Below, one piece after another: positions 46,639 to 59,316 of a stretch of DNA of 64,000 nt; the first letter of the stretch is position 1, and every line of letters starts with the position of its first letter. Source of the DNA: Gloeopeniophorella convolvens (taxonomy: Eukaryota; Basidiomycota; Agaricomycetes; Russulales). A program made the position numbers and the translations under genes. The notes beneath the pieces were generated by a model. The model saw only the letters and a program-made list of their open reading frames with translations, had not been told where the DNA came from and made no database searches. The stretch covers positions 124,001-188,000 of the forward strand of contig WTXD01000046.1 in assembly GCA_022496205.1 (NCBI GenBank). Direction: 5' to 3'.

Positions 46639-48939
46639 TTACCCACGATACCGATTGTATGAGTTATATGACTTTGGAGCGATACTTTGGTTTCCCGAAA
46701 TCGAGGTTATTGGCAACGTAGCATCTAATCGAGGAGGGCGTGTCAGGTAGCCTCGATCAGGTATACTAGACGGTGGCTTGGGCAGATATTGTGGAGGAAG
46801 TAGTGGTGACATAAATGGTCCGGGGTGATACGGTGGAGCAGCAGGCGATAACGGGCCCGCAGGTACTGATGATAGCGACTGTTGCGTGTATCGCGGGCCG
46901 GTTGACATTGAGTGCGGACTGGGAGTGGTAAGGGGTGGTCGGGTAGCTGTGGGTGTGTGGGGAGGAACATGAGTAGTAATTGTACTAGGGCCCGCCGCGG
47001 GTCGGAAGGTTGAAGGTGGAGGTGGCTCAGAAAAGTCGGGCCCCGCTCGGAAGGGTGGATCAAAATCCGTCGAACCTTCAGTAGGGCTTGGCCGGAATGG
47101 TGGCCAAGAGAGCCCCTGAGGCTTCTTCACGGGAACCTTCGGCGACGAAGGATGCGAGGGTACGCTCGTCGAACTACTATCAGGGAGACCGTGGCTGAAT
47201 GACCCCCGCGAACTTGCAGAAGAAAAGCGTGAAGGTGAGTGGTCTCTTCTGGTCGGTGAAGGAGGGTGAGTAGGGAGAGTGGAGAGTGAGGGAGTGACAG
47301 GTGGCTCAATGGCCGGAGGGGGAGGAGGCATAGTGCTGTCAGGTTCTGGAGGCGGTGGTACACTGGGTGGGGGAGGAGGCGGCGCTTTCTCTAGCGGAGG
47401 AATCGGTTGCTTCAGAAATTAAGTCAATGAAATTACTTTGAGTGGATGCGCAGTGCGAAGATACCTGAGTTTCCTCTTTTGAAGGTGAAGACACGGTACA
47501 CGGTTTGCCAACGAAGTCGGTCATGAACCCACCAGAGACGAAGGGGTTCACGAATTTTGGCTTCGGCTTCACTATGGGCGCCGGTGGCTCGACCTTGGCG
47601 GAAGGTGATGGTGGCGCCGGTGGAGGTGTTACTGTAGGTGCAGGAGGTCTCGGAGGAGAAGCAGGAGGTTCCGCGGCGTGCTTCGCCTGGTTTGATTCGA
47701 CGACACTTCCACGTTGCTCAGACTTAACGCGGTCGACACTTAGTCTTTTGCGACTTAGTATTGACGACGCGGCAGGTACAGATGGGCTCCATGGTCTCTC
47801 TGGCACACGCGGAAGGGGTTTCGAATCTAAGTCTTCCGATGAACTGCTCGATGCCGCAGCCTCGTGAATCTCATCGACGTGCTTGACGCTGACGGGCAAA
47901 GCGACAGGTGCTGGAATAGAAGGGCTCCAACGTTGGGGTTTGGTCTCGACTAACTCAACAACCGGGACCTAGAACAAGTCAATAGCCACCGGTAATAACA
48001 GCGAATTGGGCGCACCTCTGCTAGTGTAACATCCTGTTGTATTTGTTCCGAGGCGGGTAAGGCAAGCTGCTCAACCGGCGGAGAAGGGCTGCTTGGAGGT
48101 GAGTCAATCTCCATGGGAGATAAGCTACGCTCGTGCTCGGGCTGATTTGGTGAAGGCATAGCTTCTACCTTCGGTGATGTGGCTACTACAGCAAGTTGAG
48201 ACTCGGCACTGGTCTCGGTTTCGTGGTGAGCAACGATGGTTTGGGGGGTTGGAGGCTCAGGAAAGGACACATTGATAGGTGCTGCGATATCTGGTTCTAC
48301 TGTGGAGATGATGGGTTGTGGTTCTTCTGTGTGTGCAGAGTTTGGCGGAACTGCGGGAGGGTGGGTGGGTGTCTCTGTAGGATATGTTTGGGTCCCAATC
48401 GAGTTGTAGGTGGGTTTGGGGGTTGGCTCAGGTGCTTCAGGTGCTTGAACGCGGGTTAAGAGAAGCGAAGCGCGTAGTGTTGGCGTGACACACTCACCCA
48501 AGACTATTGGCTCCTCCATGCGTCTCGCCCATGGTTTCCTCATCTTGAGGGGTAACGAATGGTCCGGAGGCATGAAGGCATCGTCTTCTTCGGCAACCTG
48601 TGTCTCCTCCTCCGCCTCCGATAGAGAAGAGGTGTCGTGTTCATCCCCTTCGAAGATGATGGCGCGGTCCTTGAATGGGCCGTCAGCAACAGTTAAGAGG
48701 ATCTCCTTTCCTGGCTTGACTTCGATTCGTTTGTAGGCAAAAAGGCTAAATTGGACGACGCCTTTGCTGTCGTCTTCGCCTTCTGAGTCGCTATCCGGTT
48801 CGATTCGTCGTAACACAACGTGAGCTTTCTGGCTGGAGCCATGGGGCCGGAAGCGTAAGTTGCCTTTTATTCCAAGTATAGAGGCTGCTGTGGGTGGCGG
48901 GGACACCAGTTCGTTGTCGAGACTGGTCGTATCGGCCAT
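46639..48939 (-). CDS. Large disordered proline-rich protein with a SET-end-like N-terminal segment
   Basis: Three exons. The first runs from MADTTSLDNELVSPPP (ATG 48939; the open frame extends upstream, RYDPYELLY, so a 5' exon is possible) to TLAEV. The second, VPVVELVETKPQRWSPSIP...KEETQ, ends near 47465. The third runs from QPIPPLEKAPPPPPPSVPPP to SYNSYNRYRG at 46639. Joins are phase 0. Near the N-terminus, LGIKGNLRFRPHGSSQKAHV and VVQFSLFAYKRIEVKPGKEI look like the last strands of a SET domain (PNxxLR...FxLFAxxxIxxGEEI), but the catalytic NHS/GxG core is not visible. The remainder is Pro/Ser/Thr-rich. Function unknown; possibly a Set3-like remnant or a nuclear adaptor. Confidence 0.6.
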
Positions 48940-49412
48940 GTAGAGCAATTCGTAAGGGTCGTAGCGACCCACAGAAGGAGAGGGACGAGTCGGTGTGGTT
49001 GGAGGATGCCAACGTGAGCACCGGGCCAAAATCCCTGAGTCGGTTACTCCCGTGGTGTGTCATCGGCCGTTGCCGCGCCGCGCACGGTTCAACATACTTT
49101 TTTTTCCAGTCCCAAGGTCGCCAGCTAGACCCTCTATCAGCTCTGATCCTCCGAACTGTACCTTGGGGCAACCTCCCACGGACGTCAATGAGGGCATCAT
49201 GCGAAGTTTGCAGTGTTCCAGGTCAAATCTTGTGTCTCCAGTCTCCGAACCACGACCCTAGGATCCCGTCGACACGCTCAAACCCTCCCTACTATCACAG
49301 CCACGTTCTTTCCGTGAGGTGCGAGCGTCGCCTTTCCGTACAATCAACTGCGTTGTTGCGACCTTTATTCAACACGGTTCCAAGGATCTTTCGAGGACGG
49401 TAATTACGATAT
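48940..49412. other. Possible 5' exon of the Pro-rich gene, then intergenic
   Basis: The minus-strand frame stays open to 49029 (PPTTPTRPSPSVGRYDPYEL), so coding may extend through an unresolved intron. Beyond that nothing is recognised. Confidence 0.35.
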
Positions 49413-50390
49413 CTATTCCTTGACTTCTGGCACGCCATCCCTCCACTTCACCCCCGCGCTCTCCGAGATGTCAACGGCGATCTGCCTGACTGCTCGCGCC
49501 TGTTCGAACGTTGCACCTCCTCTGCGTGCATTGTCTAGGTGCCAATTGATCTGGCGGGGAGTATCGGCCGCTATGAGCGTGCCAACCAGAACATAAGACG
49601 TCTCGAGCTGATTCAAGATATCAGTGTAGCCGTATACTGATCCATAGGCGATCGTGTTGCTGAACCACCCTGAGCATCCGCTAGACTTCAGACTTCTCGA
49701 TCCCTGCCTGAGAGGTGATGCACACATACCCATGTCTGGATAAATCTTATCTAGGAGACCCTGGACACTGTCCGCGGTCTCGCCATAAAGAGATCGGAAG
49801 AACACCTGTCCGCGCTTTTCGAGATCAGGCAATGTCAATGTCGTCTCTCTGCGTTTTTGTTGGTTTTTATTCTTTGGTTTTTCCACCCGGGAGCTCACCT
49901 CAGTGGTTTGGTATCGCGTAATTCTTCGGGTGTGGCTTCGAGCAGTGAGACCAGGCCATTGATCGCCTAGTGATACAAACCATGCATTGAACTTGCTGAC
50001 CGAACAAAGACCCCGTGAGGCATCATAACATACCTTTGAGTACCCGGCGACCATGCCGCTCTTGAAGAGAGCATCTCGGAATCTGCGAGACAGAAGCAGT
50101 TTCTCTTCCTGCGCTTTCTCGGTGGGTACGCTGAACTGCTCTTGGGCACGTTCGAGTTCACCGAAGACGTGTTTAAATACGAGTGGGATCGCTTCCGGTC
50201 TATTCCCAGTAGACAAAGCGACGATCGCCACGAGATACCACGGATTTTGAACGACTTGTAGCGCTGAGTTGACTACCCTCTTCAGGTAGAGAAAACGAGA
50301 AAGCTCACCATCGGATGAGGACGCGATTGCTTGGTACGGATAGAGGGATTTCAAGCGTTGAAGGACTGCCTCGGTCGCAATAGCCGCCAT
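49413..50390 (-). CDS. AhpD-like / carboxymuconolactone decarboxylase-family protein
   Basis: ATG 50390 gives MAAIATEAVLQRLKSLYPYQ, then VALSTGNRPEAIPLVFKHVF and FKSGMVAGYSK. A GTATGT...CACTAG intron leads to AINGLVSLLEATPEELRDTK, and another to TTLTLPDLEKRGQVFFRSLY. After a last intron comes the CMD core WFS..IAYGSVYGYTDILNQL and VGTLIAADTPRQINWHLDNA, then ARRGGATFEQARAVRQIAVD and the stop at 49413. The typical CxxC of true AhpD peroxidases is absent, as in most fungal members, so enzymatic activity is uncertain. Mitochondrial or peroxisomal roles have been suggested for homologues. Confidence 0.8.
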   Translation of the reverse strand: MAAIATEAVLQRLKSLYPYQAIASSSDGELSRFLYLKRVVNSALQVVQNPWYLVAIVALSTGNRPEAIPLVFKHVFGELERAQEQFSVPTEKAQEEKLLLSRRFRDALFKSGMVAGYSKVCYDASRGLCSVSKFNAWFVSLGDQWPGLTARSHTRRITRYQTTEVSSRVEKPKNKNQQKRRETTLTLPDLEKRGQVFFRSLYGETADSVQGLLDKIYPDMGMCASPLRQGSRSLKSSGCSGWFSNTIAYGSVYGYTDILNQLETSYVLVGTLIAADTPRQINWHLDNARRGGATFEQARAVRQIAVDISESAGVKWRDGVPEVKE

Positions 50391-51136
50391 TGTTGAGTCT
50401 GCGAGGTGGGGATGTTGAACAACAGGAGGGTGTGAGGAAACTGGCCGTTTGGGCCTATTTGTGCATCCGCAGAGGTGTCTTCGATTCTTCGCAAATCCAT
50501 CTCAGTTCTAGTGCTGTCCCGCATCCGCCTCAGCTGATATTCCCATTCGCTTCAATATGGCTCCGATCCAGTTTGCTCAAAACTGGATCCGAAATATAGC
50601 CTTGCTATTTTGACAACAGGTGAGCGACCACAGCTGCTTGCACGAGTCGTTCGAGCCCTGGATCATTGGATACCGAGGGTGCATGTCCGACGGCCGATGG
50701 TGTCGATGAGAATCATCATATCAGCTTACTAAGCCACCACGACGCAACTTCGGACAGAATTCGGAGTACGGCCCTCGACGGCCGGCCACTGTGTAATTGC
50801 TACCCTCATCAGCACCAGCGGTCGCAGCAATGGCACATGCACATCTTGAGAAATAATCTCACTATCACATCAATCTTCTCTATGTTCTGCAACATTCCCG
50901 CTGGAAAAGAAATCAGATGAGCATCCAAGAAGCCGCACTGGCAGTGATTGGTGGCCTTTCCGTGCGAGGCGGGTGTGCATAAGAGTTCTACCACATAGCG
51001 ACGTGAGGTACTGTACTCGTACATGAACTGCAGTGCGTGATAGCATGATGCAAGGCTCATAGAAACAGGCAAGTGGGGGAGCATACTATTGTACAGGTAT
51101 TGTTGATGCAGAGGGTATGTGCAAATGATATACAAA
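50391..51136. other. Intergenic, nothing recognised
   Basis: About 745 bases: promoter of the CMD-like gene and 3' flank of the polyamine oxidase. No coding or structural feature seen. Confidence 0.4.
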
Positions 51137-53302
51137 CTAGATGAAGTCTGACGCTGTGTATGGATCGAAGCTCCGGATCTCTTCGATATGTGAAAGTCCA
51201 ACGCACCCAGAACGCTCGATGCAGTGCGCAATCTCCTGACCCATCTTCTGTCCCTCATAAAATGCGCCATGTAGATAACCTGAATGGAAAACATCCGAAG
51301 ATCGCGTTCCGAGAAGCGCGGGTGAGTGGTATAGATCCGAGGAGGCTATCGGAATCAGGATTGCGCAATCCTGGACGTACCAAAGTATTTCAAACTTGTA
51401 GCCTCGCCACCGAACCACAACCTCTCATCGACCGTGGCCCTTAGATTTGTATGGTGAGTTCGCAGGAAGCTTGACGGCCAGTTGCTGTAGCTCCCGCGGT
51501 AAAGCGGGTCACTATGCCAGCGAGGGAAGTAGAACGCGTCGGGCTCCGGGATTAAGGTGTTGGGGTACATCGAGCGAAGTACACCGAGGACTTCGTCCTT
51601 CACTTCCTCATCGTTCATCGACTCGATCCTTTGCGAGAAGTCACCCTGTGATGAATTCAGCGCCACATATTGTGCACATAATACTATACTGACCGTCACA
51701 GTTACAAAGAGGATGCCGGAGCCTGGAAAGAAGCCGTCCATGTCAAGGCTCTGCCAGACCGGATACCAACCTCGCTCTTGGTCGGCGTATAGCGCGAACT
51801 GTCCTCTTGTGTCAGAGGTCTCCGACAGAGATATATGCCACGAACCTCGGTGTCAAACCAGAACTTCTCCGGGAACTGCAAGTAGATCTTGGTGTAGATT
51901 CCCTGTGCGTGATTGTGAGATTGGGGAAGGAGGAAATATAAGTCAGCATCCTAACCATCGCCATACCGTGTATGGCCTCCGACTTCCATTCGGGCAGGGT
52001 GGGTTCGAAGACAACGTCATCATTCTGAAGAACGCCGAGACTGAACGTAACCAGGGCATAGTCCGCACTCAAGCTGGACCCATCCGCAAGGCTCACTGAG
52101 ACTCTATCTTTAGAGTACTTAATGGTCTTAACGGTGGAGTTGAGCAGGACCTGCTCCTCGGAAAGGAATTCAGCGGCTTCTCCCTGAACGATACTCGCGA
52201 ATCCACGTTGATCAGTCGTCAAAAGATTCTCAGAGGAGAAGCCGCCTTGGTCAGGGTTGAAGGTGAAATTATTCGCCTAGAATGCGAATGATAAGTAGCA
52301 GTGATACAAACCAAGCCTACGATCTGGCTCCGAGTAGGACTTTTTATCATCACTCTTCGGAACAACAAACGCGACTGGTTGACAAAGGATTGATACGTTA
52401 CCCAAGAAGATGCGATCCAGGAACTTTGCTCGGGTGATTGAGCATATTCCCAGTCGAATTGGTAATACTCAGAAGCTAGCTGGTGTGGTGTTCTAGGTTT
52501 GGCACCGACAAGAGAGAAGCCGCTGCGTGCCGTAGCATCCACCAGGCCCCTAGGGATCCGTTCACCTTGCAAAAGGTCATGTGAGTCGCCATGACAGGGT
52601 GTAGAAAGGTGACGAGACGCACCTCCACCCACAGTCAATGCAGCAAAGTCTTGGACTGCCGCATCGAATGTGTGCATGTAATCGACTGCGCCAGTAAAAT
52701 CGTATGTCGCTAACGTATCTTCGGGTGAGAAAGAGCAGGTTTTGAAGGACAAGAACCTACTCATGCTGCCGCGGTAGTGATTAGGCTGCGTCGAGAGGTT
52801 GTGCTTGAGTGCCAGGTCAAATAAGGGATTCGAAGGACCGCCATTCGTCTGTGTGCCGTGAATCCAGTCCGCGCCCAGTTCCAAGACGTACTCTCTTCCC
52901 GGAGCGCCGAACGTGAAGCTCTTCATGCGGCCACCGAGCGTGCTTCGTGCCTCGACGATCTTGAAATTGTGTATACCTTGACGATGGAGCGTCTCAGCAG
53001 CCATGACACCAGCAACGCCTCCTCCAAGTATGAGGACTTGGTAGTCGTTGCTGCTGGTGAAATGACTCTGTTCGGAGGGAACAGGGATTCCAGAGGTGAG
53101 CGGAGGACTGACGACCCCGAGACCGATGAGCGTTGATATTCGCAAGATCCGTACAGGCGAGAGGAGTAGGCTGGGGACCGAGGTGAGCGACGACAGGACG
53201 AATGTCGTGACGTCGTCGACGACAGTTTGGAATGGGGTATGCATGGCCGAGCGGAATAAGCAACAGTATGACTGCACAGAGCGCCGTATATTCTGCCTTC
53301 AC
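51137..53302 (-). CDS. FAD-dependent polyamine/amine oxidase, probably secreted
   Basis: Flavin amine oxidase family. FAD fold: YQVLILGGGVAGVMAAETLH, FKIVEARSTLGGRM and LELGADWIHGTQTNGGPSNP. Middle exons: FDWEYAQSPEQSSW, ANNFTFNPDQGGFSSENLLT, ADYALVTFSLGVLQNDDVVF and GIYTKIYLQFPEKFW. C-terminal: DERLWFGGEATS and GYLHGAFYEGQKMGQEIA, stop 51137. At the 5' end two options exist. A true signal-peptide ORF from 53302 (MKAEYTALCAVILLLIPLGH) must be spliced to the FAD exon; alternatively ATG 53244 (MHTPFQTVVDD) reads straight through. The leader, unusual for a cytosolic FMS1-type enzyme, points to secretion, but I could not fix the first intron. Introns otherwise join in phase. Confidence 0.85.
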
Positions 53303-54341
53303 CGGCTGGAGAGAGACCCCTATTTATCCCAGAGGTCACGGCAGGCCGTAAGGCGACGGAAAGGGGATGTTGTACCGAGGTACGAGCCTGACCGGGCTTC
53401 ACGAGGCAGAGTGCAAGATAACAACGCCACTTAACAGCCCGTGCGCACAGATAAGGCCGCAAGGTTCGCCTCGGTGGCGAAATACCGGCGGCTACTAACC
53501 CACGGATAGGCAGCACCTTGGGCGCTACCGTACCGCAAGGCATCGTGGCACGGCTGGATCATAGCCATTTCGAGCGCGCAGAGGCTTGGGTGAGATGTTT
53601 GACGCAACATGCCGTACACTTCGCTTATGGCAGCGGGCAAGCAGGCGCTTGCGCTCACCCAATTTGAGCAGATACCCGTCCTTGTCTTCCATGCAGTGGA
53701 CGAACATGCTGCATCGTGGGGAAGGCTGCTGACCAATATGACATATTACGGTCGGAGCATGCTGCGTATAGGCACGGATGAAAGTCCCTGCGAATGCGAG
53801 AATGAGTGAACGAGCGTGGGGCCTCACACACATTTCACTGGCATTGCGGCTCCTATGGGCCTCCAAGCATGCATGAAATCAAGAAATCGCCTTCAATGAA
53901 GACCCAAAAGCCCCCGTTGAATAGCTTGCTGGGAAAGATAGACTCTGACTGAGGGTCCCTTGGCACATTGCAACGTCAGTGTCGACAGAAGGAACGTGTC
54001 TGTCATGCCGCGCCGCCTGATAGAGAATCACGCAGGATGGCCCGGCGGAGATAATAAGGCCAAATCCTCAGACTTCCCTTCACGTCATCATCCGTATCGC
54101 CGCGTTGGGGATGAGAGCCGGAGAAGGAGCGGACCGCTGGGCGTGTGTAGAACGAGCTGTCGGAGAAGAGGCCAACTGTCGAGCGTGTGTAGGCCGTGAC
54201 ACTACGACGTAGGATGGGACAAACATCCTAAGAGTGTCGGCAAGTATATGAGGAATCAGGTATCTGGAAACACTGATCATGAATGAAGCTAGATTGTGGA
54301 GCGCGTGAATGAGTCCTTTCTGCGACGGCGCAAACGAATAA
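53303..54341. other. Intergenic, nothing recognised
   Basis: About 1 kb between the amine oxidase start and the Dicer stop. Short ORFs only. Confidence 0.4.
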
Positions 54342-57300
54342 TCAAACGGTCACGCCTTGTTCGTCATTCTCCTGGAGGTCTTCGCTCCCCGAAGCGCCCC
54401 CGTCAGCCCCAGGTTGTTCTTGATCTCCCTGGGGATCGCGGAATTTTGCAACGGTACTTCGTGCCACAGCTGCAAAGCCTGGCTCAGTACTTTCGTCGAC
54501 ATTTTCGTCGTGGCTGCTTTCCATGCCGGGAGGCTTGTCTTCTTGGACTTGCATGCAGTCACATATCCGGCCCAACGCTTTCTCCGAACCGGCATCTTGG
54601 AGCACCATGCGCGCACGCTCCGACGCGAACGCGCGCGCCACCGATAGGCTGGATGCCGTAACGGGACCGACGACAGTGATGTCATGCACGATAACACAGA
54701 CGGTATCGTTTTGCTTGAGGTCAGCCCGACTACACGATTTCCTGGGCACACTGGTAAGAGAATGCTCAAGCAGGGCACCCCGTGGCTGGCACGTACCTGA
54801 GGCAAATTCTCTGGCAACCCGCCTTCGCGGCCCAGACAAAGAAGGCAGAGACCGGATCTGGAGGTAGATCAAGGTAGAGAACCTCCAAAACGCAGTCCAT
54901 TATCGCGTCGACAATGCAGATAGTCTTCTCGAAATTGTACCCTGAATCGATGAGGATAGCCGCGACCAGACTTTCCAAAACGTCGCTCATGACTTTTGGA
55001 GGATCGTGCGCCCAGCTTTGCATAACGATATCATGGCAGGACGTCGCCCGAAGGATAGATGCATATTTCACGACGGCGGAAGCAAGTTCTTCGTGTTCTG
55101 CCAGTATGAATTCATGTAGGCCCAGGATTTGGACGGCCACGAAGGCCAGCACGGGCCCACAGACGACTCGGCAGCGTAGAGACGTAAGTTGGCCGGAGTT
55201 TGCGCGAGGGAACTTGTTGAAGAGGTACGTCATGACGGCAAGATCAATCACGGCTGAAACACAGTTGTCAAATTTGGGCGAAAATCCCCATTCACAAGGC
55301 TTACCATCTCCGAGAAACTCCAGCCGTTGGTAAGACTTGCCACCGGACCAGAACGAGGGGTGTGTCAACGCCTCTTGCAGCAATTCGGCATGCTGGAACT
55401 CATATCCGAGCACATCTTGCAATCTTGAGTAGCGTTCAGGCGCGAGTTGGACATACGGCAGAGGCGCATATCGCAGCGTCCACGGAACAGGCCCGCCAAA
55501 GTTCAGCCCGAGCGCGGTGCCCACCTGCAAGGCCACTGTGATGCCGCCGGAAAGGTAGCCCGCGGCAATAGTGGCTTCCATGCAGTCCTGCAGACTTCTC
55601 CGTGCCATGCGCTGCTTCGCAGTTCGGTCGGTGCGCGTGGGATCCTTGAGACTCGGGCTATCTTCCGCGACCACAGTGGGCCACACCTTGACGGTTTGGA
55701 CCTCCGCGTTTAGGTAATGCTCCAAGCCGATCGCTTTTGCGCGAAGCATGAGCGTGCGATTCGAGATGGCTCGTCGGCGCATGCTGTCCAGCTGCCCTTC
55801 ATGACAGTGCGGGTACTTGTTGTACAGGTGCACTGATGTGCTGAGCTTCAACACGGAGTCTCCCAGTGTCTCGAGGCGCTGATTGTTGAATCCTGCGGAC
55901 GCAGCGGGTAGGGTCGTCGCTTCTATGAGGCGATCGTCAAGGATTGGGGGCAAGCTGAGGCAGATGCGGGCCTCGCGAGCACGCCATACGTCCTGAATGC
56001 GATGCAGAAGGCGTGGAAATAGACCGAAGAGTGTGAACATATCCTCTGGCATCGAGAACAGACGTGTGGAAGCTAAGGGCATCAGGTATAGTTTGACACT
56101 TCCGCCTGGGACTATTTCGACGTCTGCATCGTACGGTTGAAGCTGATACGACCTTGATATCTGTCGAGGAACATAGGAAACTTCGATGAGAGGCCCTTGT
56201 GTTGGTACTTCGGGGACGTTGCCCCGCTTCCGCTTCCGCAGCAGCCACTTGAAGTATTCCCAAAACGTCGGGAAGCCACCCCCGCGATCGCTGTCCGATG
56301 GCTTCGACAACGGGGTAAGATCATGGCGGATATTTTGGAGAAGGTATGGACGGCCGTGATGCATATTGTTCATTGCAAGAACGTGACCATAAGCGCTCTC
56401 GTCTACGCCGGCCCAATCATAGCTACCATGTGGTTTTTCTAATATGTCTTCAATGGCACGGAAGTCCGGCTGAGATGAGGTGAGGACTAAAGGAACCAAG
56501 AAACATGACAGTGGAGTCGAACGAGGTCGAGCGGAGACGCGCCACCACAGTCCGAGGTCGGTATAGTCCTGGAGAAGTTTCCGTTGATGGTCCTCCATTG
56601 CCACGTCGAACTGCACGAGCTGGCCTTCGTCCAATGCAAGTGCAGTACCCTCGCAAACAAAACTGGTAGACGGAAGTACTGTGCCAGTGATAAGAGCAGC
56701 GACCCGCTTGCCGTTCATGCTAACTGGATGGGACCACAACCTTGAACCCGGAGTCCACGGCGCGCGCACAACAACATCCATCATCTCGGGTATCTTCACG
56801 ACGGCATCCGCATGATCAAGATCCTCGTCGACTAAGTTATTTCTTTTGCCATGCGCCGGCAGAAGGTAGTCGTCGAAGACACCAAGCCCATGCAAAGCCT
56901 TGACCGCTTTGAAGGCGACCGCCCGTTTTGCTTCTTTCTTCGAGTGCTTGTGCGGGCCCTCGTAGACAAGGTGTTCGGAGGGGAGCGGGAGCATCGAAGG
57001 GAGGCGCACAGCCGCGACGAAGTCGCCGCTGTACCGCGGTTTCTGGGCTGGCATGAACGCATCACATGGGATGAGGGAGCAGAGTTGTTCGAGCAATGCT
57101 ATGGCAGAGTTGTATGTCAAGACCGCGCCCGTGCTAGGGACTGTGTAGCGCTCCCGCTTGGCAAGATCAGTAGGGTAGACATAGTCGGCCTTGCTTTCTT
57201 CGCCTTCATCATTATCTTGGACCTCCGGGACTAGCCTAACGGTGCCGGCCTGGTAGAGCTGCTTAATGTGAGGCTCGCTTTCAGAGAGAGATCGGTAGCG

Positions 57301-59081
57301 ATCGATCTCTGCGGTATTCTTCTCTTGCACCATGATTACATAATTCGAGGATACGTGGCGCGTGCGTCCACGGGATTGGACGTAACCCACCATGCCGTGG
57401 ATGGCATCGAAACGAACGGCTACATCACAGGCCTGGAAAGATTTCGTCAGACACTTCTCTGGTGGCAATGCAGACGATGCCGACCGGAAAGTCCAGACCT
57501 TCCTCTGCGACAGGAGTAGCGATCACTAAGAGTAAACTTGAATATCAAATCAATAATTGAGAGTACAACTCACAAAGGTTGACCTTGCCTTCTCTAAAGT
57601 CGTTGACGGTCTGACGTTGCCTGTTGGTCGGCATGCCACCTCCTATGCCTTTGTCCTCGCTACCATGGCCCACGCATTCCGCACAAGTGATGATGCTCCT
57701 GAGTACGGGCACGCGAGATATGAGACTGGAAAGCACCCTGGCAATGTGGCGGCGCTCAACGAAGACGATGCCGTGAAATGCGGGAGTATAACTCTCTAGC
57801 AGGATCTCAATGAGGGTCTGGACTTTCGGCGCGCACCAGTCGACGCTGAATGACCACGGAGCAGACGCATCTTCATCGCTAGGTATATGGTCGAAGAATG
57901 GCTGGTACTCAGCCAGAACCTCGGCCAAACCCTGCAGCTCAGGGACACTGCGAATCGGAGGACCAGTACCCTCGTCAGAGATACTAGCATAAAGGTACCG
58001 CAGGCGCAGCAGCTCCATCTCGTCGGGATCTCGGGGATGCAAGTACTCAGAGATGCGTGTCTGGAGGTCAGAATAAAGATAGAGCTCGGCGGCGAATATG
58101 CCTAAGGTGGCCAGGGTGTAGCTGTACCGGTTTTCGAGCTGCTGCCAAGGTATCTCCACCGCAGCAGGAACCTGAGACCAGTCGAATCGACTCCAGATGG
58201 TCGGAATGGGATATTCAAAGTACGTCTGCGGGGGCGCAGGAAACTCCCGGACGACCTGTAGGAATTGTCAAGATGGGAGTCTGCTGTGTGACCTTCATCA
58301 TAGATTTACCTCGGTAGGCTTCGAGGAGTGGAGGGCAAGTTCGTCAAGGTGCTCTTGAACCGTGACAATCTTGGAGTTCAAATTCATCTCGAGCGTTTCA
58401 AGAGAAGTCTCAGGGGCAGAGGATTTCCAGGTAGGAATTGCCGTCATGCCAAAGACCTTCGGCCGATCGGCCTCGGGGCAGGCCCGGTATTCTCTCATTA
58501 TGGAGGTGTAAGGATGGCTCTTGCGTGCATGGTGACATTCATCGAAGACGAGGAGAGAGACCTATCAAGCATCAGCCTAACAGACCTTATCATGCCTGTT
58601 TGTAGACTTTGACGCACCTTGTCCATACTCCAGTGGGAGTGCGTGAGCACGTTCAGAAAGATCTGACCTAGGGTTGGGGTTGGGTCAGAGACCTGGATGC
58701 TTTGCCAGCTCAAGTGGGCGCACCCGTCGTAACCAAGACATCTGATTGAACAAATAAGTCGTTCCATCTCGTGCGGTCCGTTACGCTTGCAGAAACGTCT
58801 CCGTGAACCTGTGCGACACGCAACGCCGTGTGTCGTGCGATGAAGCCGCCTTGCTGTTCGACGAGAGGGACTTTTGGTACGAGGAAGATGACGACCTTCT
58901 TTTTCAACCCTTCTTGTGCAGAAACCCACTTAATGAGCATCGCCGATATGAGGGTTTTCCCGCTCCCAGTGTCGAGCGCGGCAATGACATTTCCCTGTTG
59001 CGCCTTGAGGAATATCTCTTCTTGATATCTTCGAGGGGTGAGGATCGCGCCAGAACGAGAAGATTCGGATCCCTGAGCCAT
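54342..59081 (-). CDS. DCL: Dicer-like ribonuclease III
   Basis: Processes dsRNA to small RNAs in RNA silencing. About 1,350-1,400 residues from ATG 59081 (MAQGSESSRSG). The helicase has Walker A (ALDTGSGKT), DECH (LLVFDECHHARKSHP), motif III-like GMTAIP, and motif VI (GYVQSRGRTRH) after LIATPVAEEGLDFP. The Dicer dimerisation region is NSAIALLEQLCSLIP...YEGPHKHSKKEAKRAV. A PAZ/platform-like stretch follows (MHHGRPYLLQNIRHDLTPLS). RNase IIIa: NNQRLETLGDSVLKLS and DCMEATIAAGY. RNase IIIb: YQRLEFLGDAVIDLAV (across an intron) and KVMSDVLESLVAAI; both acidic pairs are present in each. A short dsRBD-like segment (HDITVVGPVTASSLSVARAF) precedes an acidic tail. All joins I checked are in frame, so the enzyme should be active. 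Head-to-head with PLP2, 235 bp apart. Confidence 0.95.
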
Positions 59082-59316
59082 TGTAGGTACTGGAAGGACG
59101 TATGCAGACAAAAGTCCATGGGGTGGGTGGGAACTCTAGCATCAAACAAGCTCCAGTCGCCGTCTGTGGTCGCTTTTTTGGGTCTGCTGCAAACGGGCGG
59201 AGCGCTGCGCAACCATGACTCGGCCCGGCCCGCAAATACACCAATAGACTGTGCGGTACGCAGCACCCAAACAACCACCACCGCACTCAACCCGTCAGGT
59301 TTGAAAGTAACCCACC

